A stretch of 64,000 nucleotides of DNA, taken from NCBI RefSeq assembly GCF_000172635.2, contig NC_018632.1, positions 3,410,001-3,474,000 on the forward strand, written 5' to 3'. A program made the position numbers and the translations under genes. Shown here one piece after another: positions 9,222 through 16,951 of this stretch. A model generated the notes under the pieces. That model searched no databases. It was not told where the DNA came from and worked only from the letters and a program-made list of their open reading frames with translations. Source of the stretch: Alteromonas macleodii ATCC 27126 (GTDB lineage Bacteria > Pseudomonadota > Gammaproteobacteria > Enterobacterales > Alteromonadaceae). The first letter of the stretch is position 1. Each line of letters starts with the position of its first letter.

Positions 9222-9402
9222 AGACTGACAATATCCAGCTTTTAAACTGATGTCCCCCAAAGAGGGCTAGAAGCGTACGCCAACGATGGGCGTGGCCGAT
9301 ATTGATGAAAATGTCTTTATGTCAGAAGTATTCCGTTTGTTTTATCTTATGATTTGCAACCCTTCATCGGTTTGATGAAAGTTTCTTAGGTTCCCACAAA
9401 TA

Positions 9403-10491
9403 ATGAGTCATCCCAACAACAAGGTTTCGTCCAGCAGCGTTGATAACCAAGAAATAGAGCTAATAGTCGGCAACTCCAGCTCTAATTTTTCTGGCGTAAC
9501 GTCTACGATGCTGCAAGTAACATCGCTACAGAAGCATATGATTAATTTGCGGATAATGGGCAAGCATTTTGTTCCAGACCCATCAATGACTATTACTTTT
9601 TGGGAGGTCGCAAAAATGTGTCGACGCCCGCTTAGTAATGGTAAGTGGCGAATTTTTCATGCGCGTCGCGTTGACGAGATGATTCAGGGTGTGATCCTCA
9701 AATACGTGTTTCGCGCCAAGATAAAGCTTGTATTTAGCTCTGCCGCTCAGCGAAAGCGTTCGGCTTCTACGGTGTGGTTAAGCAATAAAATGGATGCGGT
9801 TATTGCAATGGGTAATCGCTCTGCAAAATATCTAAATAAGCCCCCCGCCAAGATAAATCTACACGGTGTGCAAATAGACAACTACACGCCAGCAGAAAAC
9901 AAGCAAGAAGCATGGCAAGCATTAGGCTACGGCGGCAAGTACGGCATTGGTATTCTGGGCAGAGTTAGAGAGCAAAAAGGCGTTCATCTATTTGTTGAAG
10001 CGTGCATCAAAGTATTGCCCAAATACCCTGACGTGAACGCAGTAGTTGTAGGTGCCATATCCTCGAGTAACCAAGAATTTGTAAACGAGCTTAAAGAAAA
10101 AGTTTCTAGAGCCGGGTTAACTGACCGAATTGTTTTCACCGGTGAATTGCCGTTTGAGCAAATTCCTAGAATCTTCAGTGCACTGTCATTAGTAAGTGCA
10201 CTTAGCTATAACGAAGGGTTTGGATTAACTGTACCTGAAGCCATGAGTGCTGGAGCTGCGGTATTAGCTACTCAGGCGGGCGCATGGGAAGACATCATTA
10301 GGCCAGGCGTTGATGGGTATATTGTACCTACCAAAGATCAGCAAGCTGTTACAGAAAAGATGGATTTGCTGCTTTCGGATATGGACAAACTTGCAGAAAT
10401 GGGCAAAGCCGGGCGCGAACACGTTGTGAAAAATTTTAAAGTTGAAGATGAAGCAAGAAACTTGGTTGAGTTTTTTCGCACGCTTCAATAG
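9403..10491 (+). CDS. Glycosyltransferase family 4, LpcC-like (LPS core type)
   Basis: This 362-aa GT-B enzyme probably transfers a sugar to the lipopolysaccharide core at the inner face of the inner membrane. It resembles LpcC-type mannosyltransferases: 'HARRVDEMIQGVILKYV', 'LVFSSAAQRKRSASTVW', 'MDAVIAMGNRSAKYL', 'INLHGVQIDNYTP'. The GT4 donor site is 'GIGILGRVREQKGVHLF' and the E-x7-E motif is in 'NEGFGLTVPEAMSAG' near residue 272. It sits between yraN and diaA, splitting a gene order that is continuous in enteric bacteria. Gaps of ~180 bases on both sides suggest its own promoter. The sugar specificity is inference. Confidence 0.85.
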   Translation: MSHPNNKVSSSSVDNQEIELIVGNSSSNFSGVTSTMLQVTSLQKHMINLRIMGKHFVPDPSMTITFWEVAKMCRRPLSNGKWRIFHARRVDEMIQGVILKYVFRAKIKLVFSSAAQRKRSASTVWLSNKMDAVIAMGNRSAKYLNKPPAKINLHGVQIDNYTPAENKQEAWQALGYGGKYGIGILGRVREQKGVHLFVEACIKVLPKYPDVNAVVVGAISSSNQEFVNELKEKVSRAGLTDRIVFTGELPFEQIPRIFSALSLVSALSYNEGFGLTVPEAMSAGAAVLATQAGAWEDIIRPGVDGYIVPTKDQQAVTEKMDLLLSDMDKLAEMGKAGREHVVKNFKVEDEARNLVEFFRTLQ

Positions 10492-10625
10492 AAAATGCGG
10501 GTTGATTATCGCGAGCGATAAACGTTAGGCCTTTTTCTCTCGCGCTGAGGCCACAGTTTAAACCTCTGACTTTCAGATACTGGCCATTACAAAAATCAAG
10601 GCGCTGTAATGCAGCGCAAAAAATT

Positions 10626-10651
10626 TCACTAAATGGTCTGCCATTTGGTGA
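10626..10651. promoter_or_regulatory. Inverted repeat just upstream of diaA
   Basis: TCACTAAATGG (10626-10636) and CCATTTGGTGA (10641-10651) are inverted repeats matching at 10 of 11 positions around a 4-nt loop. The repeat ends 18 bases before the diaA ATG. It lacks a T-tract, so an operator or a hairpin in the diaA leader is more likely than a terminator. A second small palindrome (TTATCGC..GCGATAA) lies near 10506-10521. Confidence 0.4.
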
Positions 10652-10665
10652 AAACAAAGAGATGA

Positions 10666-11265
<600 letters not shown>

Positions 11266-11279
11266 TAAAGAGGACACAA

Positions 11280-11855
11280 GTGAAAAATTTGGGACTACTG
11301 GGTTCTTTATTAGCCCTAATTCTTACATTACAAGGGTGTGTAGTGGCCGTTGGAGCTGCAGGCGCTATGGCTGCGAAAGTGGCTAATGACAGACGTACTG
11401 TGGGCACGCAGCTTGATGACCAAAATGCCGATGCTGCGGTGTCGTATCAATGGTCGAAAAGCGATGCGCTTAAAGAGCAGGCTAACCTGCAAGTGGATGT
11501 TTATAACGGTGTAGCGTTGCTAACCGGGCAAGCGCCAAACCAAGGCTTAGTTGACGAAGCTGTGCGCCGCGCCCAAGAAGTAAGCTATATCAAAAAAATT
11601 CACAACCAAATTAGAATTGGCGAGGCGATAGGTGCAGGCACACAAGCCAACGACCTGTGGTTAGCGTCAAAAGTGCGTACTAAAATTGTGGCAGACGAAC
11701 GAGTGCCTGCTCTACAAGTTAAGGTAGTGGTTCAAGATTCAGAAGTATTCCTGATGGGTCGGTTAACCAATTTAGAAGCCACAGCCGCTGTAGATATTGC
11801 TCGCAATATTACGGGTGTCGCGCGCGTAGTTAGAGCCTTTGAAATTGTTCAATAG
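11280..11855 (+). CDS. dolP: BON-domain outer-membrane lipoprotein
   Basis: DolP (YraP) is a dual BON-domain lipoprotein that supports outer-membrane integrity and the BAM complex. The GTG start at 11280 is 14 bases after the diaA stop. The signal peptide ends in the lipobox 'LTLQGC'. Two BON domains follow, at roughly residues 60-115 ('ANLQVDVYNGVALLTGQ') and 120-190 ('LQVKVVVQDSEVFLMGRL'). The 191-aa length is standard. It overlaps the next gene by 17 bases. Confidence 0.94.
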   Translation: MKNLGLLGSLLALILTLQGCVVAVGAAGAMAAKVANDRRTVGTQLDDQNADAAVSYQWSKSDALKEQANLQVDVYNGVALLTGQAPNQGLVDEAVRRAQEVSYIKKIHNQIRIGEAIGAGTQANDLWLASKVRTKIVADERVPALQVKVVVQDSEVFLMGRLTNLEATAAVDIARNITGVARVVRAFEIVQ

Positions 11856-13257
11856 AGAGTTCGCCACTGCCCTTTTGGTTGCAGGGGCACTCTTTATGGA
11901 AATTTTAGACGCCACGGTTATCACCACGGCGTTACCTGTCATTGCTGCCGACTTCAATGTGCCGGCAGCCCACCTATCTATTGGAGTATCGGCATACTTA
12001 GTAGCCGTAACACTTTTTATTCCATTAAGTGGTTACGCCGCCGATAAATTTGGCGCTCGCACTATATTTGTAGCAGCGATTGCCGTATTTACTTTTGCCT
12101 CGGTGCTTTGTGGTCTGAGTACCAGCTTATTCGAATTTACCTTATCTCGAATTCTTCAAGGTTTAGGCGGGGCAATGATGGTTCCCGTGGGAAGATTAGT
12201 AGTTCTGCGGGACTTGCCAAAGGAAAAGCTGGTAAAAACCGTGGCCATTATAACCTGGCCTGCGTTAAGCGCACCGCTACTAGGCCCTGTGCTAGGCGGT
12301 TACATCGCCACTCATTTCAGCTGGCAGTGGATTTTTTATATGAATATTCCACTGGGCATAATCGCTATCATCGCGTCACTGTATCTCCTTAAAAACATTA
12401 AAGGCAATGTAGGTAAATTCGATATTAAAGGCTTTTTGCTCACCGGTATCGGCTTTGCGCTATTTATGGCGGGGATCGAGTTTTTAGCGAGTACCAGCGA
12501 CAAGCTTATTCGACCACTTGGCATCATCGCTATTGGCTTAGTACTCATGGTATTGGCAGTCAAACACGTAAAAACGGCCAAGAACCCACTATTTTCTTTC
12601 GATGCGATGCAACACAAAACCTTCCGGCTTACTGTGTTTGGCGGCTCTGTTATGCGTGTCGCACTTGGCAGTGCACCGTTTCTTGTGCCACTCATGCTCC
12701 AGCTTGGATTAGGTTACTCACCTGTAGAAGCCGGCTCACTGTTGCTGTGGCTGTTTGCTGGAAACTTAGCGATAAAGCCAGCGACAACGTGGATCATGAA
12801 TACCTTCGGCTTCAAACGCGTGCTTGTAGTAAACGGCGTGCTCATCGCCCTTGGTTTTGTGGCGCTCGCGATGATAAATCACTCCACATCGTCATTTACT
12901 ATTGCCGTTATTTTATTTGTTAACGGTATTACTCGCTCAATGCACTTAACGTTAATAAACACCATTGCTTTTGCCGACGTACCACCCAATAAAATGCGAG
13001 ACGCAAACACGCTAGGCGCCATTTTAATGCAAATGAACCGCGGTCTTGGCATTACCCTTTCTGCGCTTGCTATCGCTGCTGCAGCATTCATTCTTGGACA
13101 AAGCGCCAATATGCCAAACCTACAAACGTTTACGCTATCTATGATGTTTATGGCCGCAGTAGCACTTGTCAGCATTTACGATAGCTTAATGCTGTCTAAG
13201 GAAGATGGTGATTCAGTGTTAAACAAACGAAAAGCGAAAAAAGCACGACAGACTTAG
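11839..13257 (+). CDS. MFS transporter, DHA2 family (EmrB/QacA type)
   Basis: This is a drug:H+ antiporter-2 family exporter in the inner membrane, 472 aa with about 14 predicted helices. Family marks are motif D1 'LDATVITTALPVIAADF' in helix 1, 'GYAADKFGARTIFV' between helices 2 and 3, and motif C-like 'GPVLGGYIATHFSWQWIFYMN'. The TTG start at 11839 overlaps dolP by 17 bases. The first internal ATG (11896) would remove half of helix 1, so TTG is preferred. Translational coupling with dolP is likely. The substrate is unknown. The C-terminus is basic (Lys/Arg-rich). Confidence 0.88.
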   Translation: MKLFNREFATALLVAGALFMEILDATVITTALPVIAADFNVPAAHLSIGVSAYLVAVTLFIPLSGYAADKFGARTIFVAAIAVFTFASVLCGLSTSLFEFTLSRILQGLGGAMMVPVGRLVVLRDLPKEKLVKTVAIITWPALSAPLLGPVLGGYIATHFSWQWIFYMNIPLGIIAIIASLYLLKNIKGNVGKFDIKGFLLTGIGFALFMAGIEFLASTSDKLIRPLGIIAIGLVLMVLAVKHVKTAKNPLFSFDAMQHKTFRLTVFGGSVMRVALGSAPFLVPLMLQLGLGYSPVEAGSLLLWLFAGNLAIKPATTWIMNTFGFKRVLVVNGVLIALGFVALAMINHSTSSFTIAVILFVNGITRSMHLTLINTIAFADVPPNKMRDANTLGAILMQMNRGLGITLSALAIAAAAFILGQSANMPNLQTFTLSMMFMAAVALVSIYDSLMLSKEDGDSVLNKRKAKKARQT

Positions 13258-13282
13258 TTCATAGGCTTCATTAAGTGAACTG

Positions 13283-13340
13283 ATGACAATTGTCATACGC
13301 GATTGGTGACGTTTGTGACTAACGCAATCTGAGGTACCTC
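13283..13340. promoter_or_regulatory. Two perfect palindromes upstream of the SMR/two-component unit
   Basis: ATGACAATTGTCAT (13283-13296) and GAGGTACCTC (13331-13340) are perfect palindromes in the 125-bp gap before the gene at 13383. A possible -10 (TATAGA, 13354-13359) puts the second palindrome at the -35 position, which itself is poor. That arrangement would fit activation by a dimeric regulator such as the NarL-type response regulator encoded downstream. Binding is inference. Confidence 0.4.
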
Positions 13341-13382
13341 GGCATACTTTACCTATAGACATTACAACATCAGGTAAAGCTC

Positions 13383-13979
13383 ATGGAACAAGTATCTCAC
13401 GCTTCGTCAATAACTCCCGCTCAGAATGCTTCCATCCCGTTGGAACAGCAGCGCGAAGATTTTAAAAAGAACCGATTCATTGCCATGCCGCTGGCAGGCA
13501 CTGTTGTTTGGGCTCTGCTTGGTATCAGCGCTCCTTTTGTATCTGAATTAACCATAACCTGGTTGCTGTATATCGGCACAGGTGCCATCTTCTACCTCGG
13601 TGCAGGTCTCTCCTACCTCACCGGCGAGCGATTTTTTGCCAAGAAGGCAGCAAAGAACAGTTTTGATCGTCTTTTCTTCGTTGGCATGATCATGAGCCTA
13701 ATGGTATTTGCCATTGCGCTTCCCGTTGCAGCCATCGACCACACCACCGTTCCATTGAGTATTGGCATTCTCGCAGGCCTGATGTGGATGCCTTTATCAT
13801 GGGCTATCGAACACTGGATAGGCTACTTTCACACGCTAACCAGAACCTTCGGCATTGTCGCCGCCTGGTACTTGTTTCCCGATGCACGGGTAGAGGCAAT
13901 ATCGGCTGTGATTGTCGCTGTCTACATTGTGTCATTAATCACCCTTGAACGCCGTTTTCAATCAATCAAATCTAACTAA
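13383..13979 (+). CDS. Multi-pass membrane protein of unknown function, 198 aa
   Basis: I do not recognise this with certainty; it may belong to the DUF7010-like membrane proteins. After a soluble N-terminus of ~30 residues there are about six hydrophobic segments ('TVVWALLGISAPFV', 'WLLYIGTGAIFYLGAGLSYL', 'FFVGMIMSLMVFAIALPVAA', 'LSIGILAGLMWMPLSWAIE' and two more near the C-terminus). It is the first gene of a probable unit with an SMR exporter (28 bases downstream) and a two-component system, so a role in sensing or resisting membrane stress is a reasonable guess. Confidence 0.65.
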   Translation: MEQVSHASSITPAQNASIPLEQQREDFKKNRFIAMPLAGTVVWALLGISAPFVSELTITWLLYIGTGAIFYLGAGLSYLTGERFFAKKAAKNSFDRLFFVGMIMSLMVFAIALPVAAIDHTTVPLSIGILAGLMWMPLSWAIEHWIGYFHTLTRTFGIVAAWYLFPDARVEAISAVIVAVYIVSLITLERRFQSIKSN

Positions 13980-14007
13980 TTTCACTTTAACTAAGAAGGA
14001 ATGCATT

Positions 14008-14337
14008 ATGACTTATTTACTTTTAGCAGTTGCAGTTATCACCGAAGTTACCGCTACCATGCTGCTTAAAATGTCGAACGGATGGGAGAAGTGGGCTTTT
14101 GGGTACGGCGCTATCTTTTTCTACGCGATATCTGGGATGCTGTTTGCCATGGTCTTAAAGAATATGGGAATTGGGGTCGCCTACGCCATTTGGTCGGGTA
14201 TGGGAATCGCACTTATCACTGCTGCTTCGGTGGTATTTTGGAAACAAACTTTCGACATTTATGCCGTGCTGGGTATTATGTTGATTATCTCTGGTACGCT
14301 GCTAATTACTAGCAAGTCTGCCGTTGTATTTCAGTAG
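14008..14337 (+). CDS. Small multidrug resistance (SMR) transporter
   Basis: This EmrE/QacE-type exporter has four membrane helices and works as a dimer that exchanges protons for cationic compounds or guanidinium/polyamines. The ATG at 14008 follows AAGGA at about 13994. An upstream start at 13945 would overlap the previous gene and add a non-family extension. The product is 109 aa. The essential membrane glutamate is in 'AVITEVTATMLLKMSNGW', and 'GVAYAIWSGMGIALIT' is the family signature in helix 3. It may be regulated by the kinase/regulator pair directly downstream. Confidence 0.93.
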   Translation: MTYLLLAVAVITEVTATMLLKMSNGWEKWAFGYGAIFFYAISGMLFAMVLKNMGIGVAYAIWSGMGIALITAASVVFWKQTFDIYAVLGIMLIISGTLLITSKSAVVFQ

Positions 14338-14353
14338 GGACGAAGTACTCACA

Positions 14354-15544
14354 ATGCTCAGCAATAAAAGCATACAAGATAGTTACAGCGCGGTGCCTGC
14401 CGTCAAAAACGAGAGCACCGCGCCTGACATGCCCCTTTTGGCAAGTGGACGGAAAAAGCGCTGGTCTCACGGAAGCTTGTTTTTTTCACTGTTCTTCTTT
14501 GTTCCACTCATTATTTCCCGTCCTCTTCCCATCGAAACATGGGTACTTCAAACCCTGGGATACCTTAGCTTTGTCATTCTTTACATTAAAGCCATAAACC
14601 AGCCTGTTAAAACACTGCCCACTTATTTGCTACTCATGTTTCTACTTTCGGTAGCATGCAGCTTTCAAAACCCTGGTGGCGCAACCATTATCGGCTTTAT
14701 TGCTTTTATCGTAGGTTATTACAATTCGCTCAAGACAGGCATAATGAGCATAGGCGTGATGATGCTGGTACTCGTGTCACTGCACATTACCGTATTTAAT
14801 AACGCACATTTTCTTTTAAGTGCTTCGTTGCTCAACAGCTTAGTGCTATTCGGGTTTGGTGTTATGGAGCGCAAAGAAACGCTCCATAGTCTGAAAGAGA
14901 GCCAGCAAGCCGAAGCACTACGAGTATTGTCTGCGATCGCTGAACGTGAGCGAATAGGCAGAGACTTACATGATGTTGCGGGTCACGCACTCAGCTCTAT
15001 TTCGTTAAAGGCACAACTGGCCGATAAACTCATAAGCAAAGATAAGATTGAAGACGCGCATCGCGAGGTGAAAGCGCTGGCACAGCTTTCTCAAGCGCTA
15101 CTGAGTGATATTCGTCAAGCAGTGTCAGATATCAAGCAGCTTTCTCTTAGCGATGAAATAGCAAAAGACAAATCACTGTTAGAAGAAAACGGCTTTAATG
15201 TTACAACCGATATTGAAGGCGGCGCTGAAGCACGTTTAAGCGCTAAACAAGAAAGCCAGCTTGCGCTTATTATCAAAGAGCTGACAACCAATACCTTACG
15301 CTATTCAAACGGTAACGCGGTATCCCTTGATCTTGAAGTTAATGAGCAAACCGTGAAAATGACCTATAAAGATCATGGCGTAGTTGAGAACACCGCATCA
15401 ATTAAAGAAGGAAACGGATTAATGGGAATTAGAGAACGCGCGGCGTCTATTCATGCGGATGTGGACATTTCTTTCCTTCCCCACCCTATTGTCAGGGTTC
15501 AGCTTACTGCCGAGCAATCTTTGTCACATAAGGCTTCCCTATGA
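14354..15544 (+). CDS. Sensor histidine kinase, DesK/NarX (HisKA_3) type
   Basis: This is a membrane sensor kinase of 396 aa, using the ATG at 14354 with GAAG eight bases before it. A TTG at 14324 overlapping the SMR gene is a weaker choice. About five to six membrane helices span residues ~45-185. A coiled linker follows, then the HisKA_3 phosphoacceptor site 'ERERIGRDLHDVAGHALSSI', and an HATPase domain with 'LALIIKELTTNTLRYS' (N box) and 'GNGLMGIRERA' (G box). The layout matches DesK-like thermosensors and antibiotic-stress kinases. It overlaps its response regulator gene by 4 bases (ATGA). The stimulus is unknown. Confidence 0.92.
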   Translation: MLSNKSIQDSYSAVPAVKNESTAPDMPLLASGRKKRWSHGSLFFSLFFFVPLIISRPLPIETWVLQTLGYLSFVILYIKAINQPVKTLPTYLLLMFLLSVACSFQNPGGATIIGFIAFIVGYYNSLKTGIMSIGVMMLVLVSLHITVFNNAHFLLSASLLNSLVLFGFGVMERKETLHSLKESQQAEALRVLSAIAERERIGRDLHDVAGHALSSISLKAQLADKLISKDKIEDAHREVKALAQLSQALLSDIRQAVSDIKQLSLSDEIAKDKSLLEENGFNVTTDIEGGAEARLSAKQESQLALIIKELTTNTLRYSNGNAVSLDLEVNEQTVKMTYKDHGVVENTASIKEGNGLMGIRERAASIHADVDISFLPHPIVRVQLTAEQSLSHKASL

Positions 15545-16161
15545 ACTCAAAAGCGCCAACTACCATTTTGATTGTTGAAGATCAGTCGCTGGTTCGCGAT
15601 GCCATTGCCATGCTTCTGTCATTAGAAGACGACTTAACCATTGTTGAAAAGTGCAGTAATGGAAAGGAAGCCATTGATTATTTAAATGATAACCCTGCAC
15701 CACACATTATTTTGAGCGATATTGAAATGCCGCTGGTTTCAGGGCTAGATCTAGCCGCCCACATTGCAAAGCAAAATCTCAATACCAAGGTGGTATTAAT
15801 GACTACCTTTTCTAAACCAGGCTACATCAAGCGTGCATTAAGTTTAGGGGTTAAGGGTTTTATATTGAAAGAGTCTGACAGCGACTACCTGATAGATGCC
15901 ATTCACAAAGTCTCTGCGGGAGAAAAGGTAATTTCGACTGAGCTCGCCATCATGGCTCTTGACGACAACAATCCACTGTCGCAAAAAGAAATGTCCGCAC
16001 TAAAACTTGCTTCAGAAGGGCTTAAAACCCAAGGCATTGCTCAATCACTGTTTTTATCTGAAGGTACGGTAAGAAACTACCTCTCTGAGGCTATTTCAAA
16101 GCTCGATGCGACCAACCGCGTAGATGCTGCTCGCATAGCTAAACAAAAAGGTTGGCTATAA
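15541..16161 (+). CDS. NarL/LuxR-type response regulator
   Basis: This is the DNA-binding partner of the kinase encoded just upstream, 206 aa. The receiver domain (residues 5-120) has the acidic pair 'VEDQSL', the phospho-acceptor Asp in 'IILSDIEMPLVSGLD', Thr in 'LMTTFSK' and Lys in 'FILKESD'. The C-terminal LuxR HTH (~140-200) shows 'GLKTQGIAQSLFLSEGTVRNYLSEAISKL' split across helices. It probably controls the SMR exporter operon, where perfect palindromes occur upstream (13283-13340). It converges with the minus-strand gene ending at 16169. Confidence 0.93.
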   Translation: MNSKAPTTILIVEDQSLVRDAIAMLLSLEDDLTIVEKCSNGKEAIDYLNDNPAPHIILSDIEMPLVSGLDLAAHIAKQNLNTKVVLMTTFSKPGYIKRALSLGVKGFILKESDSDYLIDAIHKVSAGEKVISTELAIMALDDNNPLSQKEMSALKLASEGLKTQGIAQSLFLSEGTVRNYLSEAISKLDATNRVDAARIAKQKGWL

Positions 16162-16168
16162 TAAAGGC

Positions 16169-16501
16169 TTAAAACCACGTCGTAGCAATTGCTGTAGACG
16201 TCGGTATATTTAGCTTTTCAGACAAACCGGTAAGCACGCGTTCGGGACCGTATACGATACCTTGCTGTTTAGCGGTCCATACGCAGGTTAAAATACTCGT
16301 ACCTTTGCGTAATTCACACTGCCACTTAGCGGTCGTTTCAGCGAGCCGTTCGTAGTCATCTTCTATTTCCCAACCTCCGTCTACATGGTCTACGATAAGT
16401 TGTTCAAATTGAGCGAACGGAATAGGTTGAATGATTACCCATTCGTTTTTCTTAAACTTTTTTTCTAACCGCGATTTTTTAAAACTGGTAAACAATCCCA
16501 C
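16169..16501 (-). CDS. Unknown protein, 110 aa
   Basis: I do not recognise this protein. It uses a GTG at 16501 with GGAG seven bases upstream. The N-terminus is strongly basic ('KKSRLEKKFKKNEW'), and the rest looks like a small soluble alpha/beta domain with 'VDGGWEIEDDYERLAET' and several Trp residues. It has no signal peptide. It is followed convergently by the response regulator gene, 7 bases away, and preceded by the small lipoprotein gene on the same strand. Confidence 0.55.
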   Translation of the reverse strand: MGLFTSFKKSRLEKKFKKNEWVIIQPIPFAQFEQLIVDHVDGGWEIEDDYERLAETTAKWQCELRKGTSILTCVWTAKQQGIVYGPERVLTGLSEKLNIPTSTAIATTWF

Positions 16502-16552
16502 GCTCCATCTCCGTATGATTGAAAGGCCCTACTTACTACAAAAGCACGTCTT

Positions 16553-16825
16553 CTATTTCGACACCGTTCCCATAATCTGCCCTGAAGGTGTTGGACAAGA
16601 ACACGATGTTCCAACCATTTCACTATTTGACGTTGGGCACGCGCCATACTCACCGTTTCCGCTATAACGACATTGGTTACCAAATTCAGGTTTAGCAACT
16701 ACAACCTTGCCGTTTTTCTTCGCGTTTATATCTTCATCGTCGGGTAAATACACCGTGTAGGTACACCCTGACAAAAGCATATTAACAACAAGAAAACCAA
16801 TACCGTAAAGTGCTTTCACTTTCAT
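16553..16825 (-). CDS. Small predicted lipoprotein, 90 aa
   Basis: The N-terminus 'MKVKALYGIGFLVVNMLLSGC' is split by a lipobox (LLSGC, Cys at about residue 21), so the product is a membrane-anchored lipoprotein of about 70 mature residues. The mature part contains four more cysteines (in 'NQCRYS', 'GACPT' and 'TSCSCPTP'), which could form two disulfides in the periplasm. No domain is recognised. It lies between the TonB receptor and the 110-aa gene on the same strand. Confidence 0.7.
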   Translation of the reverse strand: MKVKALYGIGFLVVNMLLSGCTYTVYLPDDEDINAKKNGKVVVAKPEFGNQCRYSGNGEYGACPTSNSEMVGTSCSCPTPSGQIMGTVSK

Positions 16826-16904
16826 AAATAGTTGCTGGGCATTTTTAGAACAGTTTTAAAACTATGCTAATAATGAAGATAAAACAAGAAAAAATAAGCA
16901 AAAA

Positions 16905-16928
16905 AAAGCCAGTCTTTAGACTGGCTTT
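16905..16928 (-). terminator. Terminator of the TonB-dependent receptor gene
   Basis: AAAGCCAGTCT (16905-16915) and AGACTGGCTTT (16918-16928) form a near-perfect hairpin whose central pairs must open to make a loop. On the minus strand it is followed by a run of T residues (complement of 16901-16907). It lies 24 bases after the receptor stop codon. Confidence 0.85.
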
Positions 16929-16951
16929 ATAATTGTAACTCGTTGTAGCTA

